64,000 nt of DNA, taken from positions 264,797,042-264,861,041 of the forward strand of contig NC_084795.1 in assembly GCF_963169125.1 (NCBI RefSeq), given 5' to 3'. Source of the DNA: Humulus lupulus. Its lineage: Eukaryota; Streptophyta; Magnoliopsida; Rosales; Cannabaceae. Below, piece by piece: positions 44,903 to 54,550 of this stretch. A program made the translations under genes and the position numbers. The notes beneath the pieces were generated by a model. That model had not been told where the DNA came from and searched no databases. It saw nothing but the letters and a program-made list of their open reading frames with translations. Numbering within the stretch: position 1 is the stretch's first letter; the number at the start of each line of letters is the position of its first letter.

Positions 44903-44914
44903 CTTCCCCCCGAG
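44903..44914 (-). promoter_or_regulatory. Element B polypurine tract
   Basis: CTTCCCCCCGAG on the plus strand is a purine run on the coding strand, touching the LTR end. The equivalent in element C is CTTGCCCCCGAG at 61,246-61,257. It fixes the left LTR as the 3' LTR. Confidence 0.8.
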
Positions 44915-45236
44915 TCTATAAGTGCACTTTTAAGTGTGTTTGTAGACTCTCTCCACTTCTCTTGCTTGACATGCATGGCCAATCTTGGGGGATTTTGCCT
45001 TGGCAATTTTTCCAACGCCTCTTGAAGAAGCATGAGGTGAGGCTTGGGGTTGTGTTTCTTTTTTATAGTGTCCAAAGAAACACAAAAGTCACCCAACACT
45101 TGAGGGAATCCATGAGAGATCCTAAGACTGCCTAAGGACCAATCATCCTCCATCGCGGATCCCAAGGTTACCCACACTCTTGATCTCCACCATTTATAGG
45201 GAAATAGATCCAAGGGCTAGGGAGCATTGACTTTCC

Positions 45237-45246
45237 CTATAAATAC
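45237..45246 (+). promoter_or_regulatory. TATA-like box of the element B antisense gene
   Basis: CTATAAATAC lies about 0.5 kb before the aORF ATG. A closely related stretch in element C (about 61,605, TGTAAATACC) is followed by the same AAGGCTTG phrase. That conservation, in a region with no protein, supports a promoter role. The leader in between includes a pyrimidine-rich run (45,365-45,440) and possible splice sites. Confidence 0.5.
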
Positions 45247-45747
45247 TCCAAGGCTTGAAACCACTTCTCTACACAAAAACTTGCTTAGCCTAGTGGTATT
45301 TCCTCTAAGCCTCTTCCAAGAGCTCCAAGGTTCTATTCTCAATAGAAGCATTTTTGAGGTATCCCTTCTTTTATTTCTATTCTCCTTTCTTTCTCTTCTT
45401 TTTTTTTTTTTTTAAATTTTTTCTTTTTTCTTTTTAGCTTCGTGGTGAAACTGGGCATTACCTCGCTCCTACGATCTCGCTCCTGCTCCTTTGTAAGTCT
45501 GTCCTTGCGTCCCCTCAGTTTCGTATCCCCACAGGTATGTCTCCTTCATCTCTTCTCCCTTTTGTTTTGCATTGATTATACGAGAGTAAGATTGATGGTT
45601 GCATGAAACTCAACCTTCAGAGTTTAGCATTTTCTTCGCATAGCCTTTCCAGTACCCATACACCGGCCCTTTTCTTATACCCTCACACTCGTGTTGTAGA
45701 TATTGAGTCGCCCTTATGCGCACACGCCCTCGAGTCTTAGCTTGTCC

Positions 45748-48307
45748 ATGGCGTCTAGGCGATGTCCCGAAGGTCCGTCTAATGTCGAATTTATTGAGTT
45801 GTCCTCCTCCGACTCGGAGGTCGATGCATGTAAACCTTCTAACCGCGGGGGTGTGCGGGCGCTCTACCTCAGGAGATTATCTTACCTTAGACATAAGGCG
45901 TACTGTCTAGAGAGGGAGCTAGAATCCCATCCCGGGGACGCGGGTTCTGATATCTTCCCCCGGCAAGCGACTTACATTTCCCAGCTACAATCCACCCTCC
46001 AGGATTGCCTTTCCGAAATTGCTTGCCTAGAAGAAAACTTGCCCCCCGAGCCCTTTTCCTTCTGTCGTGACGAGTCTCCCGATTACGTGGATTCCTCCTT
46101 TGAAGGAGGTGGACATGAATTGGTTGAGCCGGAGTTCCTTTCCATGGTGCCGCCCGCGTTCCCTCTCCTATCCCCTGTCTTGCGCCCTAGGGTTAAGCAA
46201 AGAGCTGGTAGACATAGGACATGTGGGGGATCTTCTAGGACCCTAAGAAAGTCGGTTTCTCATAAATTTCCTTACTTTGTCCAGGTACCTGAGATGCCGA
46301 AGAGAGTCTTGGACACTTCTGATGAAGTTGGAAGGTCTACCGTTACCATGAAGAAATTGGGCAACATGCTGAAAGCCCATAAGTTACCCCTGAACCTCAA
46401 GTTTGTTATACCAGAGCGCAAGGAACGCGCGTCTGCACCGCAAAAGGGATTCGTGGCGTTTAGCGATGCCATAATCCAATCTAGTGGAGCTCTGCCACTC
46501 CACTCTTTCTTCATCAAAGTGCTGGACTACTTTGAATTGACGCCACTACAATTGTCCCCCAACTCCTGGGTGATGCTCAGCTGTTTGTATGTGTTGTACC
46601 ATCAGGTGTACTCTAGGGGGCCTTCCACAAGTGAGGTTCATTACTTCTTCACCCTGAGGGAGAATACATCAGCCCCCGGGTTCTACCAGCTCCAGAAAGC
46701 CGCGGCCCTTAAAGGGAGTTCCCTCTTGGAGGGATCTATTTCCAATAGGGGGGCTTGGAAGTCAGACTACTTCTATACTTATAGTGGGCAGACCTGATAC
46801 TCTAACTTCAATGCCCCACGTAAGGCTATCATCACTTTGATCCCATATACCAGAAATTTCTCTTATTAATCGACCTCTTTTTTTATAGTTCTTGTAACTG
46901 TGGTAATTTCCTTTCGTTCGATGACAGGTCTCTTAGGGGTCGTTGGTCCTAATCTGAAACGGGCAGCTCATTACCGGGTAATAAAAATCCTGGCTATGCC
47001 GAAGGAACGCAAACAAGCCAGCGCCCTTTTCACGGAGAGCAATCTCCACTTATGTGGGCTGCTGACCCCGGACCAGAAAGTTACCTTATGCTCCATTTCC
47101 CCTTAATTTGAGGATCCACGCCCCGCGTCACCCGACTCTGTTGATTTACCCCCAGCGGCACCCGTACTTGAGAGTCCGTGGGTATATGGTCACGATGAAA
47201 GGAATTATGATGAAGCAGCCGATAGGGATTACGTCTATTCCCCGGGTGACCATATGGATGTTGAGGAGACCGTGGTGTCTGAGAACTACTCCTGCTTGTA
47301 CTCTGTTGCTGGCAGGGCTAAGGGTGTAGCCGATGATGGTCATACTGGCGGTGCTACCTCTCGGATGTCGTCGTTAACGCCTGGCGGTGAGTTTGCCTTT
47401 GACGCCCCTGCCCCTTGCCCCCCTATGCCTAGGAGGAATTTTTTCATTCCCTCTTTTGATGGGGTTCCTTCACCCCCGAGGGGGCATTCCAGGTGGGCAT
47501 CCACAGGCGTTTCTTTAACCCAGGAGACGACCCCGCACTCTTCTACTCCTCGCACTACTGTGGACGGGTCAGGGCCTTCTCGGTCCCCATCCTTGCCAAA
47601 ACGGGCCTCGACAAGCACTCGCGCCTCCCCCGGCTCAGCTCATGTTTCTATTCCCGAAGATCATCCCCTGGCGAGCCAATATGGGGAAGCCATGAGCCAT
47701 CACTTGGGAAACTTCCCCGAGGGTGAATGGGGGACGCTGCACGATGTTCCCGAGGCTGAGCTAGAGAATGCCTATATGCGAGCCTCCTTGCAGGTAACTG
47801 TCGCGATACTTGGTTTATTAATTTATGATAGCCACATAAATACCTTTTATATTACTTCTGGTGTATCATCTGACCCCTAAGGCTTTGTTTCATATCTTCG
47901 TCCTCACTCAGACCTCTATTTTGAACCATCAGCTGCTTGCCTCCCACTCTTCATCGGCTCAACGGTTGCAACACGAGCTTGAGGAGGCGCTGAGGAACCT
48001 TTCGGTGGCCCAGACTGCGAAGAATGCCTTGTCCAGCCAACTGGCCGAGATGGTATGCCAGAGGGATACCGCCTTGGCCCGGGCTGCCTCAACCTCTCAG
48101 AGCAACATTCAGTTGGAGGCTACCATCCAAACTCTGAACGGGAGGATCGCTGTGCTTGAGGCTGAGCTTGTGAACGTGGAGGATCGCATAATTGGGAAAA
48201 CGTTGCATGCTGTTTGGAGGACTAACCCCACCGTTGACCTATCTCCTTTCGGGGACCATGCCGTCGAGAAGATTTCTGAGTGGAAAGATCACGGTGGAGA
48301 TTCGTAG
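45748..48307 (+). pseudogene. Element B antisense extra gene (aORF), Transposase_28-type, three exons
   Basis: ATG at 45,748 (MASRRCPEGPSN; an in-frame ATG at 45,703 is possible). Exons are inferred at 45,748-46,819, 46,928-47,793 and 47,912-48,307, and the GT..AG junctions keep the frame (phase 1, then phase 0), giving ~778 codons. Exon 1 has a Ser/Asp/Glu-rich N-terminus and then the PF04195-like domain (LPLHSFFIKVLDYFELTPLQ, then NSWVMLSCLYVLYHQ). Exon 2 is Pro/Ser-rich. Exon 3 is a coiled coil (LQHELEEALRNLSVAQTAKN). Two in-frame stops remain (TGA 46,795; TAA 47,104), so either the copy is dead or the splicing differs. Homologues of unknown function sit in F, D and C. Confidence 0.78.
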
Positions 48308-49076
48308 ATCCCCTTGTACTCTGTCTATGTATGCTTTTGTTATGTAATCCCTTGTACCATTTCTTCTCTCTTTTTTTTTTGTCAAACTTAAGGGGCTCTG
48401 ATGAGTCCCTCTTATCATTGTTGTTCGTGGATTGCATTTTTTTTTTATTTGATGAAGATAACCTTTCTGGTGCACCTTGGTTATACTTGTAAGGACACTT
48501 TAACCCGTTGGGCTGTTGGGGTCCTTTTATATTCTTTGCGCGCGCTTGTTACTTTTTGCGAGAAGCGTCCTTCTCGTCCTTATACATAGTACTATTTTTT
48601 TTTCCAAGGGTCCCTTGTAAGACCCTTTTTGGGCTAGCTGGCTTAATGGTCGATCTAGACTTATTGGGTGATTCCCTCCTTACAGCCTCACCTCTTGGGG
48701 TGTCGGCCTTTCTTCGGAGGTCATCCTTTTGAACCAATCCCTTGATATTCATAAGGGTAGCTAATCCTTGTGAATATAAGAGACAATTTTTGTTTTGTTT
48801 ACTTTTGTCGTCCTGCCCCCCAAGTACTTGGTGAGATTTATCTCGGCGGGGACTTTAGTTGATATTCGCATAAAGAAATAAGTTACACACGAAGTGGAAG
48901 ACAGTTTCATTCATGGTAGTCGGATTACAACGATATATAGATAGGTAAAAGGCTTACATCTACTTGGGAGGTTATCTAGGTAACCTCTTTGATTCTTATC
49001 TACTAAAATAGCATAACCTGCAACAAACTAAGCATAGCTACTACTTGTACCAGGCGTGGGAGTCTCATTGCTAGTC
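48308..49076. other. Non-coding stretch where pol should lie in element B
   Basis: About 770 bases between the aORF stop and the protease stop, T-rich on the left half. It should hold the 3' untranslated ends of both converging genes. No RT, RNase H or integrase motif is seen in any frame, in contrast to elements F and D, where 3.5 kb or more of pol occupy this place. Small ORFs at 48,280-48,752 are chance. Confidence 0.75.
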
Positions 49077-49496
49077 TTACCTGGTTGGGCCTTTCGTGAT
49101 TCTGGGGTCTTGTCCCTGTGGGTTTGTACCTCCGTGCATCACCATCGTTGTTGGTTCTGATGGCTTCTCTGACTTGTGAAGGGAGGTGTTATAACACTCC
49201 CTCGCCTCTCTTTGTTCTCCCTTCATACTCGCTACCCCACCAGGAGTTGGGAACTTGACGGTGAGGTGGTATATTGAAGTGATTGCTTTCAATTCTCTTA
49301 GGGATGGTCTCCCCAATACCGCATTGAAAGCAGAGGCGCAATCTACTACGACGAAGTTTGCTATGATCGTGGTTTTTCGGGGTTGTTCACCCATAGTGAG
49401 TGCTAATTCGATCACCCCTAAAGGTTGTATCGAGTCCCCTGCGAACCCGTATAGGCAGGATTGACAAGGCTTCAAGTGCCTGATGCCCAAACCCAT
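49077..49496 (-). CDS. Element B protease, C-terminal part (frameshifted from gag)
   Basis: 139-residue open frame, MGLGIRHLKPCQSCLYGFAG onward, with the retropepsin strand FVVVDCASAFNAVLGRPSL and the conserved tail REARECYNTSLHKS. The active-site half (VLVDNGSSVDILYRP; Asp-Asn-Gly) is at the end of the gag frame. The two frames overlap by 25 bases, separated by one missing base near 49,505. Either a mutation or a programmed shift could explain this; the other copies suggest a single frame, so mutation is likelier. The frame ends without entering RT. Confidence 0.75.
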   Translation of the reverse strand: MGLGIRHLKPCQSCLYGFAGDSIQPLGVIELALTMGEQPRKTTIIANFVVVDCASAFNAVLGRPSLRELKAITSIYHLTVKFPTPGGVASMKGEQREARECYNTSLHKSEKPSEPTTMVMHGGTNPQGQDPRITKGPTR

Positions 49497-51664
49497 CTTT
49501 TCCAGGGCGGGCGATATAAGATGTCCACAGAACTTCCATTGTCTACGAGGACTCGATGCACCCGCCGGTTGACCAACTGAACTGTCAACACCAGCGGATC
49601 ATTGTGGGGGAAGTGTACCCCCCGCGCGTCCTCCTTAGTGAAAGTGATCGAGTCATTTTCTCCCTTGAAGCTCTTTGGGGGTCGTTGTTCCAAACTCATA
49701 ATGCAGGGTGGTGGACTTCGCCTGGCTTCTCTAGCATACCGATCTCGTCCTTTCCGGGAATCTCCCCCAAGCCCTGGACCTCCGAAAATAGTTCTCACTT
49801 CCCCTTGTATCTCTAGAGCTTCTCTATGCGTCCTAGATAGCACTGGTTCGTCCTCCGTTTTCAGCCTTTCCTTCCTGATATACCGACCTAGGTGCCCCCT
49901 GCGGATGAGTTCCTCAATTTCTTCTTTCAGGTGGATACATTCTGCTGTGGTGTGACCAATATCCTTGTGGTATTGGCAGTACCTATTGGGATCCCTCTGG
50001 GACCGATCCTTCCTCATTGGTGGGGGCTTCTTGAAGGGAACCCGCTTCTCGTTGGTGATGTAGATATGCTCCCTTGTATCCGTCAGGTCCGTATAGAAAG
50101 TATAAGCTGTTTGCCTATGGTCGCTTCCCCGCTTGGGTTTTCTATGTTGATCATCCCTCGATCCTTTGTATGCCCTCTTCTTCTTCGCACCATTCGACCC
50201 TTCATTGGTTGGGGGCTGTGCAGGGGACTCGCCCATTCCCGCCTTTAAGTTCGCGTGACCATCCTCTACACGAATATACTTCTGCGCTCTCTCGTAGAAG
50301 TCATCTAGATCTGTGACTTCCCTCTTGAGCATATTATCCCACAACTTGCTTCTCGGAAGCACCCCGGCGGTGATGGCCATTTTTAACTCTCTGCGGGTCA
50401 GGCTCCCCACTTTGGCTGCTTCCATATTGAACCTATGGATATAGTTTTTTAGGCTCTCATTTTCGCCCTGTTTTACATTGGCTAGGCTAGTCCCTGGCAT
50501 TGTATAATCACGCACGGCATGATGCTGCTGGAGAAATTCGTCTGAAAATTGTTGCCAAGACCTGACGGACCCCGGTCGAAGTCTCTTAAACCATTTGTAT
50601 GCGGGCCCTTTCAACGTGACTGCGAAACAGTGGCATCTAGCCCCGCTACTTATCCCCCTCAGCTTCATTAAGTCATTGAATGCGTCTAGATGGTACTTGG
50701 GGTCGGTGCTTCCTTCATACGGGGTCATATGAGGCTCCTTGAAGTTGGCTGGGAGTCGAATGGCTTGGATCTCTTTGGTGAAAGGTGATTCATAGTCGAA
50801 CTCTTCCTCAAGGCTCTGCCCTCCAGATACGGTGACAATCTTACTCCGCAGGCTCTTCATCTCCGTATCGAGGTCTTGCCTCCTCTTCTTCAGGGAGTCC
50901 CTCAACATGGACGGGTTGACATCTTCCTTTCCTTTGCCGTTCCGGGGGACAGTAGGAGGGGTAGTTCTCTTATTCGCCCTCTTCTTGTTGAGCTCCTCTC
51001 GTAGGTCTGAGGGCGTCCTCTTTGAGGTGACCTCGACGTCGTTGCGAGAGCCACCATTGTTCCCTTGCTTTGGCTCCTGGGGTGGCCTCGATGGTCTAGG
51101 ATGCTCTTGTGGCTTTTCCCTGGGGGTGTTACTGGTGGAGTGTCTGGTCCTTCCGTGGTCTACTGGGACAGTGGTTTCCCGACCCTTCTCTTTCCTCTTG
51201 GGCAGGGTCACGTTCGACTTACCTTGCAACAGGCCATTCAGCACCTCCTGCATGTTCTCCAGGGTAGTCTCTAGTCTTTGGTTTTTACGGTGCAGTTCAC
51301 GAATCTCCTCTTCATAGAAACGAGATTTAGAACTCGAGCTCACGGAATGGACCCGGGGTTGCTTATCGCGTCTGTGCGTTGAGGGGCCCGGGTCTTGCCG
51401 GCCGGAGTTCGGTACCTTCGGTGGTTTGGGAGGAGGGAACTCGTTGGCGTTCCCGGGTGTTGCAGTAGTTGTCCTTGGAGGATTCTCACCGGGCGGGATG
51501 GCCGGAGACGAGGCCTCCTTTTCATTCTGGTGAACCTCAGGGTCCCTTGGGGGGTCTACGTCTCGGGGTGGAGGTGGATCCTTCATGGAGGCCTTCAGCT
51601 GGACTCCGGTAAGGTGGACCTCCACCTCTCGAGGCTCCTTGAGACGCTTCGAACGTCTCGGCAT
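49472..51664 (-). CDS. Element B gag polyprotein, intact
   Basis: 730-residue open frame from ATG at 51,664, 68 bases from the LTR edge. The frame also runs open upstream into the LTR, but the ATG there (51,754) is inside the LTR and primer site, so 51,664 is chosen; element C starts at the matching ATG. Order: basic N-terminus (MPRRSKRLKE), Pro-rich linker, coiled coil near residue 115-150 (EEIRELHRKNQRLETTLENM), basic linker, capsid-like domain around residues 300-470 (HMTPYEGSTDPKYHLDAF, LKGPAYKWFKRL, SLKNYIHRFN), and a zinc knuckle CQYHKDIGHTTAEC. The frame then runs into the first half of protease. It is the only uninterrupted large gene in the window. It would form the particle that packages the RNA. 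Confidence 0.9.
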   Translation of the reverse strand: MPRRSKRLKEPREVEVHLTGVQLKASMKDPPPPRDVDPPRDPEVHQNEKEASSPAIPPGENPPRTTTATPGNANEFPPPKPPKVPNSGRQDPGPSTHRRDKQPRVHSVSSSSKSRFYEEEIRELHRKNQRLETTLENMQEVLNGLLQGKSNVTLPKRKEKGRETTVPVDHGRTRHSTSNTPREKPQEHPRPSRPPQEPKQGNNGGSRNDVEVTSKRTPSDLREELNKKRANKRTTPPTVPRNGKGKEDVNPSMLRDSLKKRRQDLDTEMKSLRSKIVTVSGGQSLEEEFDYESPFTKEIQAIRLPANFKEPHMTPYEGSTDPKYHLDAFNDLMKLRGISSGARCHCFAVTLKGPAYKWFKRLRPGSVRSWQQFSDEFLQQHHAVRDYTMPGTSLANVKQGENESLKNYIHRFNMEAAKVGSLTRRELKMAITAGVLPRSKLWDNMLKREVTDLDDFYERAQKYIRVEDGHANLKAGMGESPAQPPTNEGSNGAKKKRAYKGSRDDQHRKPKRGSDHRQTAYTFYTDLTDTREHIYITNEKRVPFKKPPPMRKDRSQRDPNRYCQYHKDIGHTTAECIHLKEEIEELIRRGHLGRYIRKERLKTEDEPVLSRTHREALEIQGEVRTIFGGPGLGGDSRKGRDRYAREARRSPPPCIMSLEQRPPKSFKGENDSITFTKEDARGVHFPHNDPLVLTVQLVNRRVHRVLVDNGSSVDILYRPPWKRWVWASGT

Positions 51665-51710
51665 TTTTCCTTGCCGGAAGTAATGGCAGAACAGTAGCTT
51701 GGTGCTTAAG

Positions 51711-51730
51711 TTCCCACAGACGGCGCCAAA
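51711..51730 (-). promoter_or_regulatory. Element B primer-binding site
   Basis: The minus strand reads TTTGGCGCCGTCTGTGGGAA right after the LTR, a form common in plant gypsy elements. I do not assign the tRNA with confidence. It sets the right-hand LTR as the 5' LTR. Confidence 0.8.
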
Positions 51731-51731
51731 C

Positions 51732-52879
51732 TGTTGACGGTAAGAACTCGTCAACGATTGATGGTTAGAAAACTTTAATCTCTATACTATAGGAAGCTAT
51801 GAGTTAGATGGAAAGAACTCTAAACAACAGGAGAAAACTCAGACAAGCATGAGAACTAGAAGCATATATTTCATAAGTTTCGTTTTCACATTCAGTTTTC
51901 CAACCCCTTAGCCTGGGGGTTGGAGCTTATTTATAGGGGAGGCTCTATTGGCCCAGGATACAAACAAGTCCCAGACCACTGGGACGTACATAGGTACTCT
52001 GATAAATTAGTGGCTCAGGGCGTAGTGGTGTCTACCCTGATGGTGTCAGAGTCGTGGCCTTGGACATAGTACTGTCGGCTCTGGCGCATGGTCGGGGGTG
52101 TCCAAGTGGTCTCACCACTCTTCGTACAGGTCCGTACCGCCACTACTCCTCAGACGCAGATCATAGGGTCGTGCCTCTGTTCTCTCCATAACCGTACACC
52201 CCGTGTCAGCGCACGTGTTCCGTACGCGGTGGTCCTCATCAATTCCCGTTCAATGCTCCATGTTCGTTTGGCATATCAACAAGATTCCCCTAAGTGACCT
52301 CATGCCTGTGCCAAGGAGGCTTTATCCTATGCATGTCCTGAGAAGTCGAGGTGCCGAGGGTCAGGGCCGGCCTATGCGGATCGCATAGACACGAGGCTAG
52401 GAGCACGGGTACCTCAACACACCCCTCACCCTCGCATAGCGAGGTTGCCTCTCCTCCTTCCGAGCGCAGCGTCGCGAGGCTAGGAACACGGATACCTCAA
52501 CACAGCCCTCACCTTCGCATAGCAAGGCTAACATTCTTCCTCCGAGGTGCAGCGTCACGAGGCTAAGAGCACGGACACCTCAACACAACCCTCACCCTCG
52601 CATAGCGAGGGTCCCTCGCATAGCGAGGCTGACGTTCTTCCTCCGAGTGTGGACGAGGCTTGATGCCTGCTGGAATGGGGCGCACGCGGATGGCCAGCTG
52701 GGGGCCCTCGCATAGCGAGGGTGAAGTTCGGATTGGCAAGTGGCCGAAGTCCCTCGCCTAGTGAGGGTGACTCTCTTACTCCAACTCCCTCACCATCATG
52801 TGATGCCCTTTTAGGATGTCTCGTAGCATAGAGCTGCACTTGTGAATAGAATTCACAAGGAAAAAATTCCACATTTACA
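51732..52879 (-). repeat. Element B 5' LTR
   Basis: 1,148 bases, the partner of 43,754-44,902. Differences by eye are few and mostly C/T or G/A, several in the CG words of the array (for example near 52,514-52,565), which fits decay of methylated cytosines after insertion. A TTATTTATAGGGG TATA-like region lies at about 51,927. Confidence 0.93.
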
Positions 52880-52884
52880 CTTTA

Positions 52885-53814
52885 GTTTCTTTTATTCAGA
52901 TCCTAACTCTTGTTATTGATTCTTGATTAGGAATTTAAGTTCTTGAAACTTAAGGTCTTTCTTGGTAAGTTTCTTCTTGATGGTTTAGTTCCCATATTCA
53001 TCTTTATTCTTAAAGATTCTCACCCTTTTTCTACTTTTTGTTTATAGGAGTTTCTAAATCTCGTTCTTGTCTCCAAATATCCCGGCTTTCGGTAAGGAAA
53101 ATATGATAGATTTTATATGCTTATATGTTATGTTATGATATATATGAATATGTCTTGTAGCCCTTGGGGCTTATAGTTGCTTAGCTAGCAAACCTCAATG
53201 CTTTTATGTCACTTGAGGCTTATAGTTGCTTAGCTAGCAAACCCCAATGTCTTTATGTTGCTTGGGGCTTATAGTTGCTTAGATAGCAAACCCCAAGACT
53301 ACCATGATCATGGGTTAGAGTTGTGATATATGTTTTATAGTATGTGGTTACGATATAGTCTTATGCTTTTGATTTATGATGTATGTTGTTAGTAGATTTT
53401 CCTTGCTGGGCATTAGGCTCACTCCTTTATTTTTAGTGTAATGCAGGTCAATAAATATGGAGGTGGAAGGATTCTTGGTAGCTTGGCTTGTGTGTTGAGG
53501 ATGAATGGAATGAATGGACTGCGTGTCGATCGAGGACGAAGTTATTTATTTTTAGTCTTTTGAATTATGTTTCTTTTGTAATTCTGCATTTAGTTTATTT
53601 TTACAATTGATTTAAAATTATGTTTTATGTTTTGTAAACAATGAGATCCCATACCCTATCATATTATATTTTATACTTTTATGTTATTGATACAATATTA
53701 TTTTAGAGTTTCAATAAAGTTATGATTATTTCTTATGTATATTTTCTCCAAGTGTAGTAGCTATGTCTAGTAGTTTCAATGGTCCAAGGTCTTAGAAATA
53801 GTTGGGTCATCACA
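52885..53814 (+). repeat. Element A 5' LTR, second part
   Basis: Continues the 5' LTR after the element B insertion and ends GGGTCATCACA at 53,814. At 53,160-53,300 it has three ~50-base units with GGGGCTTATAGTTGCTTAG and TAGCAAACCCCAA. The 3' LTR has four (59,840-60,025). It includes the conserved CTTGCTGGGCATTAGGCTCA at 53,403. Confidence 0.9.
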
Positions 53815-53816
53815 GT

Positions 53817-53828
53817 TGGTATCAGAGC
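53817..53828 (+). promoter_or_regulatory. Element A primer-binding site (initiator tRNA-Met type)
   Basis: TGGTATCAGAGC lies two bases after the LTR end. It is the standard plant primer site complementary to the 3' end of initiator tRNA-Met, used to start minus-strand cDNA. Confidence 0.9.
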
Positions 53829-53952
53829 AACGATCCATTTGCATGAAATTCTCCTTGATACACACGCTCATGCTCCGAATCTAACCGCCAAGGTAAGTGT
53901 TTATGTTATAGTTATTATGTTTATGTGTTTAACCTTATGTTTTCAGTTAAGA

Positions 53953-54416
53953 ATGGATGGAGCCTTAACCTATGAGGATATCCGAGCCATTAAGGCCTTG
54001 AAAAGAATTAGAGAGCCAAGAAATACAGTAGGAGTGCTAGAAAGAATCACTCGGAGATTACTCTTATTCCACCGTGAGATAGGTCACCTCCAAACAACTA
54101 AACAAATCATGATTAGAGCAGCGGAGCAATATGTTTTAGTGATTAGACTTTTAAAGATTATCCTATTGTAATTGCAGCTTTAGAAGAAATATGGGAGACT
54201 ATAGATGATGAAGATCAATTACCAGTAGCTATGAGATATTATTCTCTTATACTTAGGTTCACCTCTAAGATGGAATTCCAATTCTCAAATGAGCAAAAGA
54301 ATAGAATCTTTACGAATCTTCCTAGAGGAAGTTTTGACCCTCACAATAATGATGACTATGAGGAGATAGATGATATGTTAGATGAAGGGTCAGATGTAGA
54401 AGATCCTGATTTTTAG
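53953..54416 (+). pseudogene. Unrecognised small acidic ORF ahead of gag in element A
   Basis: This reads MDGALTYEDIRAIKALKRIR, about 66 codons in one frame. A one-base shift near 54,150 continues as DYPIVIAALEEIWETIDDED, then KMEFQFSNEQKNRIFTNLPR, ending NNDDYEEIDDMLDEGSDVED and a TAG at 54,414. It would be about 154 residues, basic and helical at the start, strongly acidic at the end. Just before it is an intron-like stretch (GTAAGTG at 53,893 to TTTTCAG at 53,946), only 54 bases and so short for a plant intron. Just after is a non-coding AT-rich stretch with AATAAA-like signals. It has no gag motif I recognise, yet it sits where gag should start. Confidence 0.5.
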
Positions 54417-54550
54417 AATATATTAGTTTCTTTATTTATTATCTTTGCATTTATGATTGTACTTAGTGAAAACTATTTTTCCAAATAAATATCATTGTTA
54501 TTTTTGAATGACATGTATGAGTTTGATTTTTTTTACAATCATAATAAATA

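Larger units (their letters stand above)
43754..52879 (-). mobile_element. Element B: non-autonomous Tat-type retrotransposon (gag + protease + antisense gene, no RT/INT)
   Basis: This is a complete 9.1-kb insertion with two matching LTRs, a five-base target duplication CTTTA (43,749-43,753 and 52,880-52,884), a primer site and a polypurine tract. On the minus strand it encodes gag (51,664-49,472) and protease (49,496-49,077). On the plus strand it has the spliced aORF (45,748-48,307). The stretch 48,308-49,076, where pol should be, is only ~770 bases and non-coding, so RT, RNase H and integrase are absent. By eye the LTRs differ at about 16 substitutions and one single-base gap in ~1,148 bases (~1.4%), which indicates a fairly recent insertion using enzymes from elsewhere. 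Confidence 0.92.

Noticed and set aside
50832..51317. 161-codon plus-strand ORF and other plus ORFs over 49,556-51,697
   Set aside because: Antisense shadows of the intact element B gag; Ser/Phe/Leu-rich with no family signal.
52088..52388. Identical ORFs at 44,111-44,589 and 52,088-52,566
   Set aside because: They are the two LTRs of element B, not duplicated genes; no coding signal.
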